From: Sphaerisporangium rufum
GTDB taxonomy: Bacteria > Actinomycetota > Actinomycetes > Streptosporangiales > Streptosporangiaceae
NCBI RefSeq assembly: GCF_016863395.1
Contig: NZ_BOOU01000107.1
Span: 1-35,569, forward strand
Length of the DNA: 35,569 nt
Direction of reading: 5' to 3'
Part shown: positions 10,701 through 17,838 of the stretch, piece by piece
How the letters are laid out: every line of letters begins with the position of its first letter
Position numbering within the stretch: position 1 is the stretch's first letter
Program-made: the position numbers and the translations under genes
Notes under the pieces: model-generated
What the model was told of the DNA's origin: nothing
The model's input: the letters and a program-made list of their open reading frames with translations, nothing else
Databases searched by the model: none

Positions 10701-11279
10701 GTCACCGACCCGGGCGGCACGCACAACGTCTACGTCGTGTTCAAGGCGCCGACGGCGAACTCGTTCGACCTGGACTCGTTCACCTTCACCGGTCTCGGCG
10801 TCGGCGACGGCAGCGGCACCAGCAACCCCGGTGGCGGTGGCCCGACGGTCGGTCGCACCTACAACATGGCCGCGACGCACAGCAACAAGAACGCGGATGT
10901 GCGGGGCCAGTCCACCGCCGACGGCGCCGCCGTCATCCAGTGGACCCCCGGCACCGGCACCAACCAGCAGTGGAAGGTGGCCGACGCCGGCAACGGCGCG
11001 TTCACCCTCGCCGCGGTGCACAGCGGTAAGTGCCTGGAGGTCGCCAACTCCTCCACCGCCGACGGTGCGCTGATCCAGCAGCGGACCTGCTCGAACGCCA
11101 ACAACCAGAAGTGGAAGTTCGAGTCGGCCGGCACCACCGGCACCTACCGCGTCGTCGCGGTGAACGGCGGCAAGTGCCTGGACGTGCCCAACGCCTCCAC
11201 CGCCAACGATGTCCAGCTGGTGCAGTGGACCTGCAACAGCGGCACCAACCAGCAGTGGAAGTTCACCCAGGTCGGCTGA
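7725..11279 (+). CDS. Secreted ThuA - sugar dehydrogenase - PKD - CBM6 - ricin fusion protein
   Basis: This 1184-residue exported multidomain enzyme has a signal peptide at residues 1-27 (RRARPLHLL..., cleavage after ANA). ThuA, a class I glutamine-amidotransferase-like fold, spans about 32-260 (FKVLLFSK, RHDSI, VAIHNATD, DHPISWCHN). A glucose/sorbosone-dehydrogenase beta-propeller spans about 269-700 ([41 protein letters not shown]). A PKD domain with WDFGDGG lies at 706-790. A segment with [10 protein letters not shown] and GHDTHAH is at 791-899. A CBM6-like domain lies at 901-1025 and a ricin module at 1043-1184. ThuA-family proteins are linked to 3-keto-sugar metabolism. The propeller family oxidises sugars, usually with PQQ. 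The combination suggests surface oxidation and processing of a glycan bound by the lectin parts. A ribosome-binding site, CTGGAG, precedes the ATG. Confidence 0.9.
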   Translation: MRRARPLHLLVATLVAMMFTVVPAANAAAPAFKVLLFSKTASGAYRHDSISAGITAFQQLATDNNFTLDRSEDSSIFTSSTLSSYDAIIMLQTSGMVWDNDAQRQGMQAYLRSGKGVVAIHNATDMNIESQFPWWDQVVLAGAHMTAHSSILNGTAKVADKVHPSTTGLPDRWSRSEEWYNFDKNMRGSVHVLVTADETTYDAGPNKMGVDHPISWCHNPEGGRVWATAMGHNASAYSEALFKQHLLGGTKWAAGAEPGNCGGTITNKFQKVTLDGAPDQPMELDVAADGTVFYISRSGKVNMIPPNGGGTRTIATLPVYDGGEDGGIGLALDPNFATNRWIYINYSAASIGEFNRVSRFTFNGSTLDMSSEKKLLDVPAYRNVDEPGHTGGYLAFGPGGNLYIAPGDDTNPNGSSGYAPIDERSGREHFDAQRSAANTNDLRGKILRIHPESDGTYTIPSGNLFAPGTAKTRPEIYAMGFRNAFRFAVDRDTGWISVGDYGPDAGSANANRGPEGTVEWNLIKEPGNYGWPYCVGNNIPFNDFNFATNTSGAKFNCSAPVNNSPNNTGLTNLPAAKSATIWYNYHASAEFPEINCCGGAAPMGGPFYHYDANSNSTRKFPAYFDKTPFLYEWSRNFVKELRLDSSGNLLKINPFVAQLAPHAPIDMKFGPDGALYYADWGNGFGHNNTDDGIYRVDYVGGTADGNRAPVAKATANPDSGSAPLTVAFSSAGSADPDGDAITYAWDFGDGGTSTSANPSHTYNANGTYNAKLTVTDTKNKTGVANLTISVGNTKPNVVFGTPPDGGFINFGDKVAYTVNVTDPEDGTIDCSKVVVSTALGHDTHAHDTGQYTGCSGTAVTSASGHDEASNVYGVLTADYTDKGGLKGSTGVTLQPKHKQAEFFTGSSGVQLVDQAGAEGGRRVGDIGNNEWISFTPMNLSKINSVSFRVSSASSTGASIELRADSPTGTLIASASVPNTGGWNNYQSLPAATVTDPGGTHNVYVVFKAPTANSFDLDSFTFTGLGVGDGSGTSNPGGGGPTVGRTYNMAATHSNKNADVRGQSTADGAAVIQWTPGTGTNQQWKVADAGNGAFTLAAVHSGKCLEVANSSTADGALIQQRTCSNANNQKWKFESAGTTGTYRVVAVNGGKCLDVPNASTANDVQLVQWTCNSGTNQQWKFTQVG

Positions 11280-11284
11280 ACCGC

Positions 11285-11324
11285 GGCCGGTCCGGCACCC
11301 CGCCCGCGGGGTGCCGGACCGGCC
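11285..11324 (+). terminator. Strong hairpin after the ThuA-dehydrogenase gene
   Basis: A perfect 17-bp stem (11285-11301 with 11308-11324) closes a 6-nt loop and begins 5 nt after the stop codon. It is among the strongest hairpins in the window. Being symmetric, it could also stop minus-strand transcription arriving from the arabinofuranosidase. Confidence 0.8.
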
Positions 11325-11562
11325 GGAACCCGGGCGGCCGGCCGGTGGCCGGCCCGCCACTTCATGATCTCCCGCCCGTCCGTCCGGCCGTCGGAGCCGC
11401 GACGATGCCGCCATCGCCGATCCCGGCGGCGCCGTCGCGGGGTGCCCTCCGGCGGCCGGCGGGCGGGCGGGCCGTTTCCGTCCACCGGGAGGTTCCCCGC
11501 AAGAGCGGCGCCCTAGGTCGCCGGGAGCGGCCGCGCCGCCGCGCCGCCGCCCGCCGGGCATG
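11325..11562. other. Non-coding gap between convergent genes
   Basis: About 240 bp of GC-rich sequence between two terminators. Open frames here are shadows with no ribosome-binding site or recognisable motif. No repeat, RNA gene or operator was seen. Confidence 0.5.
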
Positions 11563-11621
11563 CCACGGGCGGCCGGCGATGTGGCGGGGGTGGACCCCAC
11601 CACATCACCGGCCGCCCGTGG
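11563..11621 (-). terminator. Long two-part hairpin after the arabinofuranosidase gene
   Basis: An outer perfect 14-bp stem (11563-11576 with 11608-11621) encloses an inner 7-bp stem (GATGTGG at 11578-11584 with CCACATC at 11600-11606). It begins 20 nt after the minus-strand stop codon at 11642. Confidence 0.75.
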
Positions 11622-11641
11622 CCGGTTCCGGATCGGACCCG

Positions 11642-13186
11642 CTAGCGGTAGCCCGCCGAGACGATCTCGGCCTGCACGGCGTTCTCGGTGGCGTCGGACG
11701 GGTAACCGGCCACCATGGCGCCCTCGTAGAAGGTGCCGGCGCTGAGGTTGGCGCCGCCGTCGGGCTTGCAGCAGTCACCGCCGCTGCCCAGGATGATGGC
11801 CCCCTGCTTCTTCATCGGGCTGTACCCGGGGGGCAGCCCGCCGTCGTACAGGGTGTACAGCGAGCCGGACTGGGCGTCGCTGCCCTTGATGGCGAACCGG
11901 CTGGTGCCGTTGTTCTTCAGGGTCGCGGTGACGAACTTCTGCGGGAACGCCCGCTGGTTGGGGTTCCAGGACTGGCTGCCGCCCGGGAACAGGCCCCACT
12001 CCAGGTCGGCCTGCACCCACGGGCCGGAGCCCTGGCAGCCGCCGAACCAGCACTGCTTGCTGAAGTTGATCGCGTCCATCGCGCCCGCGGCGTCGGCCTT
12101 GCGGGTGGTCTCGCTGTTGCCGTAGTCGAAGCAGCAGCCGCTGTTGACGTGGATGCCGCTGGTCACCATGTACATGCCCTCGGGCTGGCTGCCGGTGGGC
12201 ACGCCGGTCAGGTGGCCGTCGCGCCAGTAGCTGTTGCCGGGGTTGATGTAGAGCGAGTACGCCTTGTTCCCGCCGACGGTCAGCGACTCGGTGGTGGCGG
12301 TCGCGGGCTTGCTCTGCGGCGAGCCGGGGACCACGCTGGACCCCTGGTACCACAGGTCGTTGCCGCGGCCCGACTGGTCGTAGACGACGGTGATGACGCA
12401 GGAGGTGCCGGCGCAGAACGAGTCCTGCGCGGCCGCGTTGGCGACGCCGCCCGCGGTCAGCACGGCGATGTTCCTGGTCGTGTTGTCGGAGGAGCGCCGC
12501 ACCTGGTACAGGTTGCCGTTGTAGGCCTGGTAGAGCGCGCGGGTGGTGCTGTGCGCGGCGACGCACGCGGTGCCGCCGGCGGCGTAGATGTCACACGGCC
12601 GGGCGCCGGGCGGCGGCGGGCTGGGCGTCACCGTCGGGGTCGGCGTGGGGGTGCCGCCACCGGTGGTGCTCCACTTCTGGTTGCTCTGGCCGTTGCAGGT
12701 CCACAGGATGACCGCGGTGCCGTTGGCGGTGCCCCCGCCGTTCACGTCGACGCACAGGTTGGACCCCACGCCGGTGATGGAGCCGTCGGCGTTCATCCGC
12801 CACTTCTGGTTGTTCTGCCCGTTGCACGACCAGATGACCAGCCGGGTGCCCGGCGAGGTGCCGTTGGCGTAGGCGTCCAGGCACCGGGTGCCGTTGAAGG
12901 TGCGCAGCTCACCGGCCGAGGTGAAGTCGAAGGCCTGGCCGGCCTGGCCGTTGCAGTCCCAGATCTGCAGGTCGGTGCCGAGGGCGTCGGTGTTCCCCTT
13001 GACGTTCAGGCACCGGCCGGAGGCCGCGCTCACCAGCGGCGCCGCCGCCGCGGACGCGGGCGCCGACCAGGTGAGCGCGGTGGCGATCAGCGTGGCCAGT
13101 ACGGCGACCACGCCGGCGAGCACGGCCGCCGGGGAGCGCCGGCCGCCGGATGGAGGGCCGGATGGGGGGACGGAGGAAGGAGGCAT
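11642..13186 (-). CDS. Secreted GH54 alpha-L-arabinofuranosidase with N-terminal ricin module
   Basis: This 514-residue secreted enzyme is predicted to release L-arabinose from arabinan, arabinoxylan or arabinogalactan side chains. A signal region spans residues 1-47 (twin basic, long hydrophobic stretch, ASA-AAA). A ricin module spans 49-174 with three Q/N-x-W repeats, and a Thr/Pro linker 176-193. The catalytic domain spans about 196-514 with CDIYAAGGTACVAAHSTTRA, VVYDQSGRGNDL, ADLEWGLF and TFYEGAMVAGYPSDATENAVQ. These match the fungal AbfB catalytic domain. By analogy E396 is the nucleophile and D471 the acid/base. Fungal enzymes usually read ADLENG and carry a C-terminal CBM42; here Asn is Trp and the binding module is an N-terminal CBM13. 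The ATG at 13186 follows AGGGAG at 8 nt and is preferred over an upstream in-frame start at 13246. Confidence 0.92.
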   Translation of the reverse strand: MPPSSVPPSGPPSGGRRSPAAVLAGVVAVLATLIATALTWSAPASAAAAPLVSAASGRCLNVKGNTDALGTDLQIWDCNGQAGQAFDFTSAGELRTFNGTRCLDAYANGTSPGTRLVIWSCNGQNNQKWRMNADGSITGVGSNLCVDVNGGGTANGTAVILWTCNGQSNQKWSTTGGGTPTPTPTVTPSPPPPGARPCDIYAAGGTACVAAHSTTRALYQAYNGNLYQVRRSSDNTTRNIAVLTAGGVANAAAQDSFCAGTSCVITVVYDQSGRGNDLWYQGSSVVPGSPQSKPATATTESLTVGGNKAYSLYINPGNSYWRDGHLTGVPTGSQPEGMYMVTSGIHVNSGCCFDYGNSETTRKADAAGAMDAINFSKQCWFGGCQGSGPWVQADLEWGLFPGGSQSWNPNQRAFPQKFVTATLKNNGTSRFAIKGSDAQSGSLYTLYDGGLPPGYSPMKKQGAIILGSGGDCCKPDGGANLSAGTFYEGAMVAGYPSDATENAVQAEIVSAGYR

Positions 13187-13333
13187 GGTTCGTACTCCCT
13201 TGCGGAGTAGGCGGTCGGGGGGTACCGCGTCCGGTACGACCGGCACGCGCCGGGTTCCGGGCGCCGGTGTCCTTCGCCGCCGGCCACGGACGCCGTCATG
13301 AGGCGGTCTCGCCCGGGAGACCCCGCAGCGGTG

Positions 13334-13347
13334 GCGAATCGGTTCGA
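13334..13347. promoter_or_regulatory. LacI-family operator (site B) in the arabinofuranosidase leader
   Basis: GCGAATCGGTTCGA matches the consensus TCGAAYCGRTTCGA at 13 of 14 positions. It lies about 50 bp downstream of the predicted minus-strand transcription start, where a bound repressor could block elongation. Confidence 0.55.
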
Positions 13348-13388
13348 TGGATGGGCCGGACGCCCGGCTCGGCGCCGGTCCGCCGATA

Positions 13389-13406
13389 GTTAGCGCTCAC
13401 ATCATA
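13389..13406 (-). promoter_or_regulatory. -10 element abutting a GTTAGCGCTAAC-type operator
   Basis: Read on the minus strand, TATGAT (13406-13401) is followed directly by GTGAGCGCTAAC (13400-13389). The latter is one base from the perfect palindrome GTTAGCGCTAAC. From general knowledge, this palindrome class is bound by LacI-family pentose/arabinose regulators, and the downstream gene encodes an arabinofuranosidase. The operator would cover the start of transcription. No convincing -35 was found. Confidence 0.5.
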
Positions 13407-13569
13407 AGCGGGCCGCCGCCGGATCTCTCGTGCCCGAGGTGCGGCGGCGGCCGGCGGATCGGGCGACGCCCGAGCGGCCACGGCATCCGATGCCGGGTGA
13501 CCCGCCGCCACCTGCGCCGATCCGGTCGTGTCCGGTCGCGCCGCCGCTCGCCGGCGGCTGTCCGGTCAC

Positions 13570-13585
13570 CCGCCGGATCCGGCGG
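13570..13585 (-). terminator. Weak hairpin downstream of the GntR gene
   Basis: A 16-bp perfect palindrome (CCGCCGGATCCGGCGG, 6-bp stem with a GATC loop) lies 82 nt past the minus-strand stop of the regulator gene. It is short and may be incidental. Confidence 0.3.
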
Positions 13586-13667
13586 CGGATGAAACGTTCA
13601 TGTCCTTGTCCGTCCTGCGGACGGGAGCCCTCCGGCTCGAAACGATTCCCCCGGCCCGCCGCCCGCG

Positions 13668-14402
13668 CTAGGGGGCGAAGAGGCGCTGCTGGATCTGCCG
13701 GCGGTAATCGTCCAGCGTGTTGTCGATGTGCGTGGCCGCCGCCTGCGCGGCCGCCTCCGGGTCGCCGGCGCGGATGGCCTGGAAGATGGCCTCGTGCTCC
13801 TCGATGGCCTTGGCCACGTGCCCGCCCAGCGAGCCGCTGAGGCCGATGAGGTTGGACTGCGCCTGCAACCGCCGGGCCTCACGCACCGCGACCTGCAGGA
13901 ACATGTTGTGCGAGGCGTCGGCGATGCTGGTGTGGAAGGCGTCGTCGCCGTCATTGAACAGCTCCTCGCGCCCGGTCTCGTGCCCCTGCCGGCACAGGGC
14001 GGCGGCCTTCTCGATGGCGCCCAGCTCGGCGGGGGTGGCGCGGCGCGCCGCCAGCCGGCTGGTCTCCATCTCCTGCGCCCGGCGGAACTCGAAGAGCATG
14101 TAGACGTGGTCGAGGTCGGTCGGGAGGAAGAAGGACGCCCAGCGGCCGGTGCCGAGCATGCCCTCGTCGTCGGCCACGTAGAGACCGCGGCCCTTCTGCG
14201 CGCGCACCCGGCCGAGCGCCGAGAGGATCTTCACCGCCTCCCGGACGACGGTGCGGCTGGTGCCGAGCTGCCGGGCCAGGTCGTTCTCGGTGGGCATGCG
14301 GTCACCCGGGCGCAGGCGCAGCCGGGCGATGAGGTTCAGCACCTCCTCGGCGGCCACCTCGTAGCCCGGCCGGTATCCGCTCTCGCGCGGCGTCTGGGGC
14401 AC
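13668..14402 (-). CDS. GntR-family transcriptional regulator, FadR/FCD subfamily
   Basis: This 244-residue DNA-binding repressor or activator has an N-terminal winged helix-turn-helix. Visible motifs are RLRPGDRMPTENDLARQLGTSRTVVREAVKILSALGRV, broken here as RPGDRMPTENDLARQLG and TSRTVVREAVKIL, and then QKGRGLYV. A helical FCD ligand-binding domain follows (FEFRRAQEMETSRLAARRAT, FHTSIADASHN, EEHEAIFQAIRAGDPEAAAQAAATHI). FCD domains bind metals and small organic acids or sugar acids. The GTG at 14402 follows GAGGAGG by 6 nt and is preferred over an ATG 39 bp upstream. It lies downstream of the ebo-type operon on the same strand with a hairpin between, so it is a candidate local regulator of that operon. 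Confidence 0.88.
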   Translation of the reverse strand: MPQTPRESGYRPGYEVAAEEVLNLIARLRLRPGDRMPTENDLARQLGTSRTVVREAVKILSALGRVRAQKGRGLYVADDEGMLGTGRWASFFLPTDLDHVYMLFEFRRAQEMETSRLAARRATPAELGAIEKAAALCRQGHETGREELFNDGDDAFHTSIADASHNMFLQVAVREARRLQAQSNLIGLSGSLGGHVAKAIEEHEAIFQAIRAGDPEAAAQAAATHIDNTLDDYRRQIQQRLFAP

Positions 14403-14465
14403 GTCGTTCCTCCTCGCGATCCTTGGCAAAGTATGACTCACCTGCTGCCAGGTCGCGCACGACGT

Positions 14466-14495
14466 ACCGGGCCCCGGCGTCAGCCCGGGCCCGGT
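14466..14495 (-). terminator. Hairpin between the ebo-type operon and the GntR gene
   Basis: A perfect 9-bp stem (ACCGGGCCC with GGGCCCGGT) closes a 12-nt loop, 16 nt after the minus-strand stop of the phosphatase gene. It probably ends the seven-gene operon, leaving the regulator with a separate or read-through transcript. Confidence 0.6.
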
Positions 14496-14510
14496 GCGTG
14501 CCGGGGCCGC

Positions 14511-15872
14511 TCAACCGGCGGGGTGCAGCAGGGCCTCCTTCACCTCGGTGGCGGCGATCCGGTCGCGGGCGGCGGCGGGGTCGGAGCACAGCAGCACCGG
14601 CCCGTCGCGGGGGTCGCGGGGGAGCAGGCCGTGCGACCCGCGCACGGCCAGCGCGCCGGCGTCCAGGCCGACGACGTCCATGAGATAACGCATGCCCGAT
14701 TTCTTGCGCAGCAGGGCCAGAGCCGCCCGCCGCTTGGCCCGGCCCGGCGCGGCCGGGTCGAAGAACAGCTCGGCGGGGTCGTAACCGGGCTTGCGGTGGA
14801 TCTCCACCAGGCGCGCGAAGTCCGGCGCCCGGGCGTCGTCCAGCCAGTAGTAGTAGGTGAACCAGGCCTCCGGCGCGGCCAGCAGCACCAGCTCCCCCGA
14901 CCGGGGGTGATCCAGGCCGTAGGCCGCCTTGCCCTCCTCGTCCAGCACCTCGGCCACCCCGGGCAGCCCGGCGCAGAGCTTGGCCACCGCGGCCACGTCG
15001 GCCGCGTCGCGCACGTAGACGTGGGCGATCTGGTGGTCGGCGACGGCGAAGGCCCGGGATGTCCACGGGTCCAGGTACTCCATGCCGGCCTGGGTGTGCA
15101 CGTTCAGCAGGCCCTCGGCGCGCAGCAGCCGGTTCACGTGCACCGGCCGCGACACGTCGGTGATGCCGTACTCCGACAGCACGGTCACCGTCACGTCCCG
15201 GTCCAGGGCGGTGTCCAGCAGCGGCCCCAGCACCTTGTCCAGCTCGGCGGCGGCCGCCGCCGAGCGCGGGTCCGACGGCCCGTACCGCTGCAGGTCGTAG
15301 TCCAGGTGCGGCACGTACGACAGAGTCAGGTCAGGGCGGCGGGTGGTCAGCAGGTGGCGGGTCGCCTCGGCGATCCACGCCGAGGAGGCGATGCCCGCGC
15401 CGGGGCCCCAGTAGGTGAACAGCGGGAAGGTCGGGAACTCGCCGTGCAGGTCGGCCGGGTAGGTGTAGCAGTCCGGCTCCTTGCGGCCGTCGGCGCGGTA
15501 GATCGGCCGCGGCGTGATGGTCCAGTCGACGTCGGCGCCCATGGCGTACCACCAGCACACGTTGGCGACGGTGAAGCCGGGACGCTCGCGCCGCGCGGCC
15601 TGCCAGACCTTCTCGCCGCCGACCAGCGCGTTGTGCTGGCGCCACAGCAGCACCTCGCCCAGTTCGCGGAAGTACCAGCCGTTGCCCACCACGCCGTGCC
15701 CGGACGGCGGCAGCCCGGTGAGGAACGTCGACTGCGCCGAGCAGGTGACGGCGGGCAGGACGGTGCCCAGCTCGGCCTGGTAGCCCAGCTCGGCCACCCG
15801 CCGCAGGCGGGGCATGTGCTCCAGCAGCCGGGGCGTCAGCCCGACCACGTCGAGGACCAGATGCGGGTTCAT
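14511..15872 (-). CDS. eboF: EboF-like alkaline phosphatase / nucleotide pyrophosphatase family protein
   Basis: This 453-residue enzyme of the alkaline phosphatase superfamily belongs to the type I phosphodiesterase/nucleotide pyrophosphatase branch. It cleaves phosphoesters with two metal ions. Visible features are D8 (LVLDVVG), a probable nucleophile T43 in PAVTCSAQSTFLTG, GHGVVGNGW, VPHLDYDLQRYGP, SEYGITD and GSHGLLPRDPRDGP near the C-terminus. The metal-site Asp/His pattern is that of NPP proteins. No signal peptide is seen. The start overlaps the EboE stop by 4 bp. It is the last gene of the operon. Classical ebo clusters contain a protein of this family, and its role in them is not well defined. 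Dephosphorylation of a cyclitol or prenyl-linked intermediate is inference. Confidence 0.85.
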   Translation of the reverse strand: MNPHLVLDVVGLTPRLLEHMPRLRRVAELGYQAELGTVLPAVTCSAQSTFLTGLPPSGHGVVGNGWYFRELGEVLLWRQHNALVGGEKVWQAARRERPGFTVANVCWWYAMGADVDWTITPRPIYRADGRKEPDCYTYPADLHGEFPTFPLFTYWGPGAGIASSAWIAEATRHLLTTRRPDLTLSYVPHLDYDLQRYGPSDPRSAAAAAELDKVLGPLLDTALDRDVTVTVLSEYGITDVSRPVHVNRLLRAEGLLNVHTQAGMEYLDPWTSRAFAVADHQIAHVYVRDAADVAAVAKLCAGLPGVAEVLDEEGKAAYGLDHPRSGELVLLAAPEAWFTYYYWLDDARAPDFARLVEIHRKPGYDPAELFFDPAAPGRAKRRAALALLRKKSGMRYLMDVVGLDAGALAVRGSHGLLPRDPRDGPVLLCSDPAAARDRIAATEVKEALLHPAG

Positions 15873-16987
15873 CGTGCTCCCAGCAGGCGTAGCTCGTCAC
15901 GGGCGAAGTCCAGCTCGGCGGCGATGCCGTACGCGAGCTGTCCGGGGGTGCGCGGCCGGTGCCCGGGGGGGAGCACCCCCCAGGTGTAGGTCTCGACGTC
16001 GTAGTGGTCGCACGCGCCCTGCCCGACCAGCTCGGCCAGGGCCTCGCGCAGTACCCCGGTGGTGGCCGTCAGCGGCGGCTCGGGCCGCAGGTGCAGCGGG
16101 ACGTGGTAGTGCACCCGCCACGGCGCGGGCAGGCCGGCGTCCAGCGCCTCGTCCAGGTCGTCGGCGGCCTGGCCGCCGGCGCAGCGGGTCTGGTGCAGGA
16201 ACCGCGGCTCGGCGTAGGGGCGCAGCGCCTCGGGGTCGGTGGTCTCCAGCGCGGCGGAGACCTGGACCTTGACCACCGGCAGGCCCGCGTCGCGCAGCGT
16301 GCGCAGCGCCTCGGCCGGCCGCTCCCACGCGCAGGCCAGGTGGGCGAGGTCCAGGCAGACGCCGAGCCGGTCGGTGTCCATCCCGGCCAGCCGGGCCGCC
16401 GCCTGCGCGGTCGTCTCCACCACGCAGCCGGGTTCCGGTTCGAACGCCACCCGGATGACGCGCCCGGTGGCCGCCTCCACGTCGCCCAGGCCCTTGGCCA
16501 GCTCGTCCAGCCGGCGGGCGGCCCGGCTCGCCCGGCCGGCGTCCCACGGCGTCCGCCAGGCCAGCGGCAGCGTCGAGATCGAGCCGCGGGCGGCGTCGCC
16601 GGGCAGCAGGTCGGCCAGCACGACCGCCAGGTCCAGCGTGTAGGACAGCCGCTCCCGGGTGGTCCAATCCGGCTGGTAGACGGCGTGCTTGACGACCGGG
16701 TCCTGGAACGAGCGGTAGGGGAAGCCGTTGAGCGTCACCACCTCCAGCCCGCGGACGTCCAGCTCGCGGCGCAGCCGCCGCCGCGCGGCCGGGTCGGCGG
16801 CCAGCGCCGCGGCCACCGGGGCGGCCAGCCACAGGCCGAGTCCCAGCACCGGCGTGTCCAGCCGCTCGCGGATGGGCACCGCGAACTCGTCGAACTGGCC
16901 GACGACGCCGGTGAGGTCCTCGGCGGGATGCACGTTCGTGCAGTACCCCAGGTGCAGGACGCGCCCGGCCGCGTCGCGCAACCGCAT
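15869..16987 (-). CDS. eboE: EboE-like metabolite traffic protein (TIM barrel)
   Basis: This 372-residue protein has a xylose-isomerase-like TIM-barrel fold and matches EboE-type proteins. They open with a cobalamin-free motif like LHLGYCTNVHPAED, followed by LNGFPYRSF and QPDWTTRERLSYT. A plausible metal site is E183 (FEPEPG), D213 and H216 (CLDLAHLA), and Q242 (VKVQVS). A conserved tail reads HYDVETYTWGVLP. In cyanobacteria, ebo genes are needed for export of the scytonemin monomer to the periplasm. The chemistry of EboE itself is not established. ATG at 16987 shares 1 nt with the TatD stop. The upstream extension in this frame lies inside the TatD gene and is rejected. Confidence 0.85.
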   Translation of the reverse strand: MRLRDAAGRVLHLGYCTNVHPAEDLTGVVGQFDEFAVPIRERLDTPVLGLGLWLAAPVAAALAADPAARRRLRRELDVRGLEVVTLNGFPYRSFQDPVVKHAVYQPDWTTRERLSYTLDLAVVLADLLPGDAARGSISTLPLAWRTPWDAGRASRAARRLDELAKGLGDVEAATGRVIRVAFEPEPGCVVETTAQAAARLAGMDTDRLGVCLDLAHLACAWERPAEALRTLRDAGLPVVKVQVSAALETTDPEALRPYAEPRFLHQTRCAGGQAADDLDEALDAGLPAPWRVHYHVPLHLRPEPPLTATTGVLREALAELVGQGACDHYDVETYTWGVLPPGHRPRTPGQLAYGIAAELDFARDELRLLGAR

Positions 16988-17838
16988 CAGCCGCCTCCGC
17001 GCCGGATCGAGCTGCCCTCGAACTCCGGGGCGGCCTCCGGCAGGTCGGACAGGTCCAGCCGCCCGGACTGCCGGTAGAACTCCACCGGGTTGCGCCACAG
17101 CACCCGGTCGACGTCGTCGGCGTCGAATCCGGCCTCCAGCATGGCGCGGGCGGTCTCCACGGTGAGCAGCGGGTCGGAGTGGCCCCAGTCGGCCGCGGAG
17201 TTGACCAGCATGCGCTCCAGCCCGTGCCGGCGCAGGATCTCCACCATCCGCGGCGGGGACATCTTGGTCTCCGGGTAGATGGAGAAGCCCATCCAGCAGC
17301 CGGCCTCCTGGACCGGGCCCACGGTGAGCTCGTTGAGGTGGTCCACCAGGACCCGCTCCGGCGCGATGCCCGACTCGGCCACCACCTCCAGCGTGCGGCG
17401 GGTGCCCCGGGCCTTGTCCCGGTGCGGGGTGTGCACCAGCGCGGGCAGGTCGTGCTCGACGGCGAGGGCCAGTTGCCGGGCGAACGCGTCGTCCTCCTCG
17501 GGGGTCATCGAGTCGTAGCCGATCTCGCCCACCGCGACCACCCCGTCCTTGTCCAGGTAGCGGGGAAGCAGGTCCAGCACCGGGCGGCAGCGCGGGTCGT
17601 TCGCCTCCTTGGGGTTCAGCGCGATGGTGGCGTGGTGCCGGACGCCGAACAGGCCCGCCCGGTAGGGCTCCCAGCCGAGCAGCGAGTCGAAGTAGTCGGC
17701 GAACGAGCCGGGGTTGGTGCGCGGCTGCCCGAGCCAGAAGGCCGGCTCCACGACGGCCCGCACGCCGGCGGCGGCCATCCGCCGATAGTCGTCGGTTGTG
17801 CGCGACGTCATATGGATGTGCGGGTCGAATATACGCAT
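16987..17838 (-). CDS. eboB: EboB-like TatD-family metal-dependent hydrolase
   Basis: This 283-residue amidohydrolase-superfamily protein has a TIM barrel with metal ligands H7 and H9 (FDPHIHM), E105 (VGEIGYD), H136 (LVHTPH), H167 (VDHLNE) and D217 (NSAADWG). All canonical TatD ligands are present, so it should be an active hydrolase. Ebo clusters carry a TatD-like member in this position. The substrate is unknown; an ester or amide of the pathway product is possible. ATG at 17838 directly abuts the TAA stop of eboA with no gap, indicating translational coupling. Confidence 0.88.
   Translation of the reverse strand: MRIFDPHIHMTSRTTDDYRRMAAAGVRAVVEPAFWLGQPRTNPGSFADYFDSLLGWEPYRAGLFGVRHHATIALNPKEANDPRCRPVLDLLPRYLDKDGVVAVGEIGYDSMTPEEDDAFARQLALAVEHDLPALVHTPHRDKARGTRRTLEVVAESGIAPERVLVDHLNELTVGPVQEAGCWMGFSIYPETKMSPPRMVEILRRHGLERMLVNSAADWGHSDPLLTVETARAMLEAGFDADDVDRVLWRNPVEFYRQSGRLDLSDLPEAAPEFEGSSIRRGGG

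Larger units (their letters stand above)
13187..13667. other. Intergenic region: arabinofuranosidase promoter and GntR 3' flank
   Basis: This 481-bp gap holds, from right to left on the minus strand, a weak hairpin after the GntR gene (13570-13585), a -10 element (13401-13406), a GTTAGCGC-type operator (13389-13400) and a TCGAA-type operator (13334-13347). A leader of roughly 200 nt then runs to the ATG. The remaining sequence shows nothing I can name; small open frames look like GC-rich shadows. Confidence 0.6.

Noticed and set aside
7749-11603. A 1284-codon open frame on the minus strand
   Set aside because: It is antisense to the ThuA-dehydrogenase gene, with low-complexity composition and no ribosome-binding site.
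13728-15989. A 753-codon open frame on the plus strand across the GntR and phosphatase genes
   Set aside because: Shadow frame; the minus strand holds the recognisable regulator and phosphatase.
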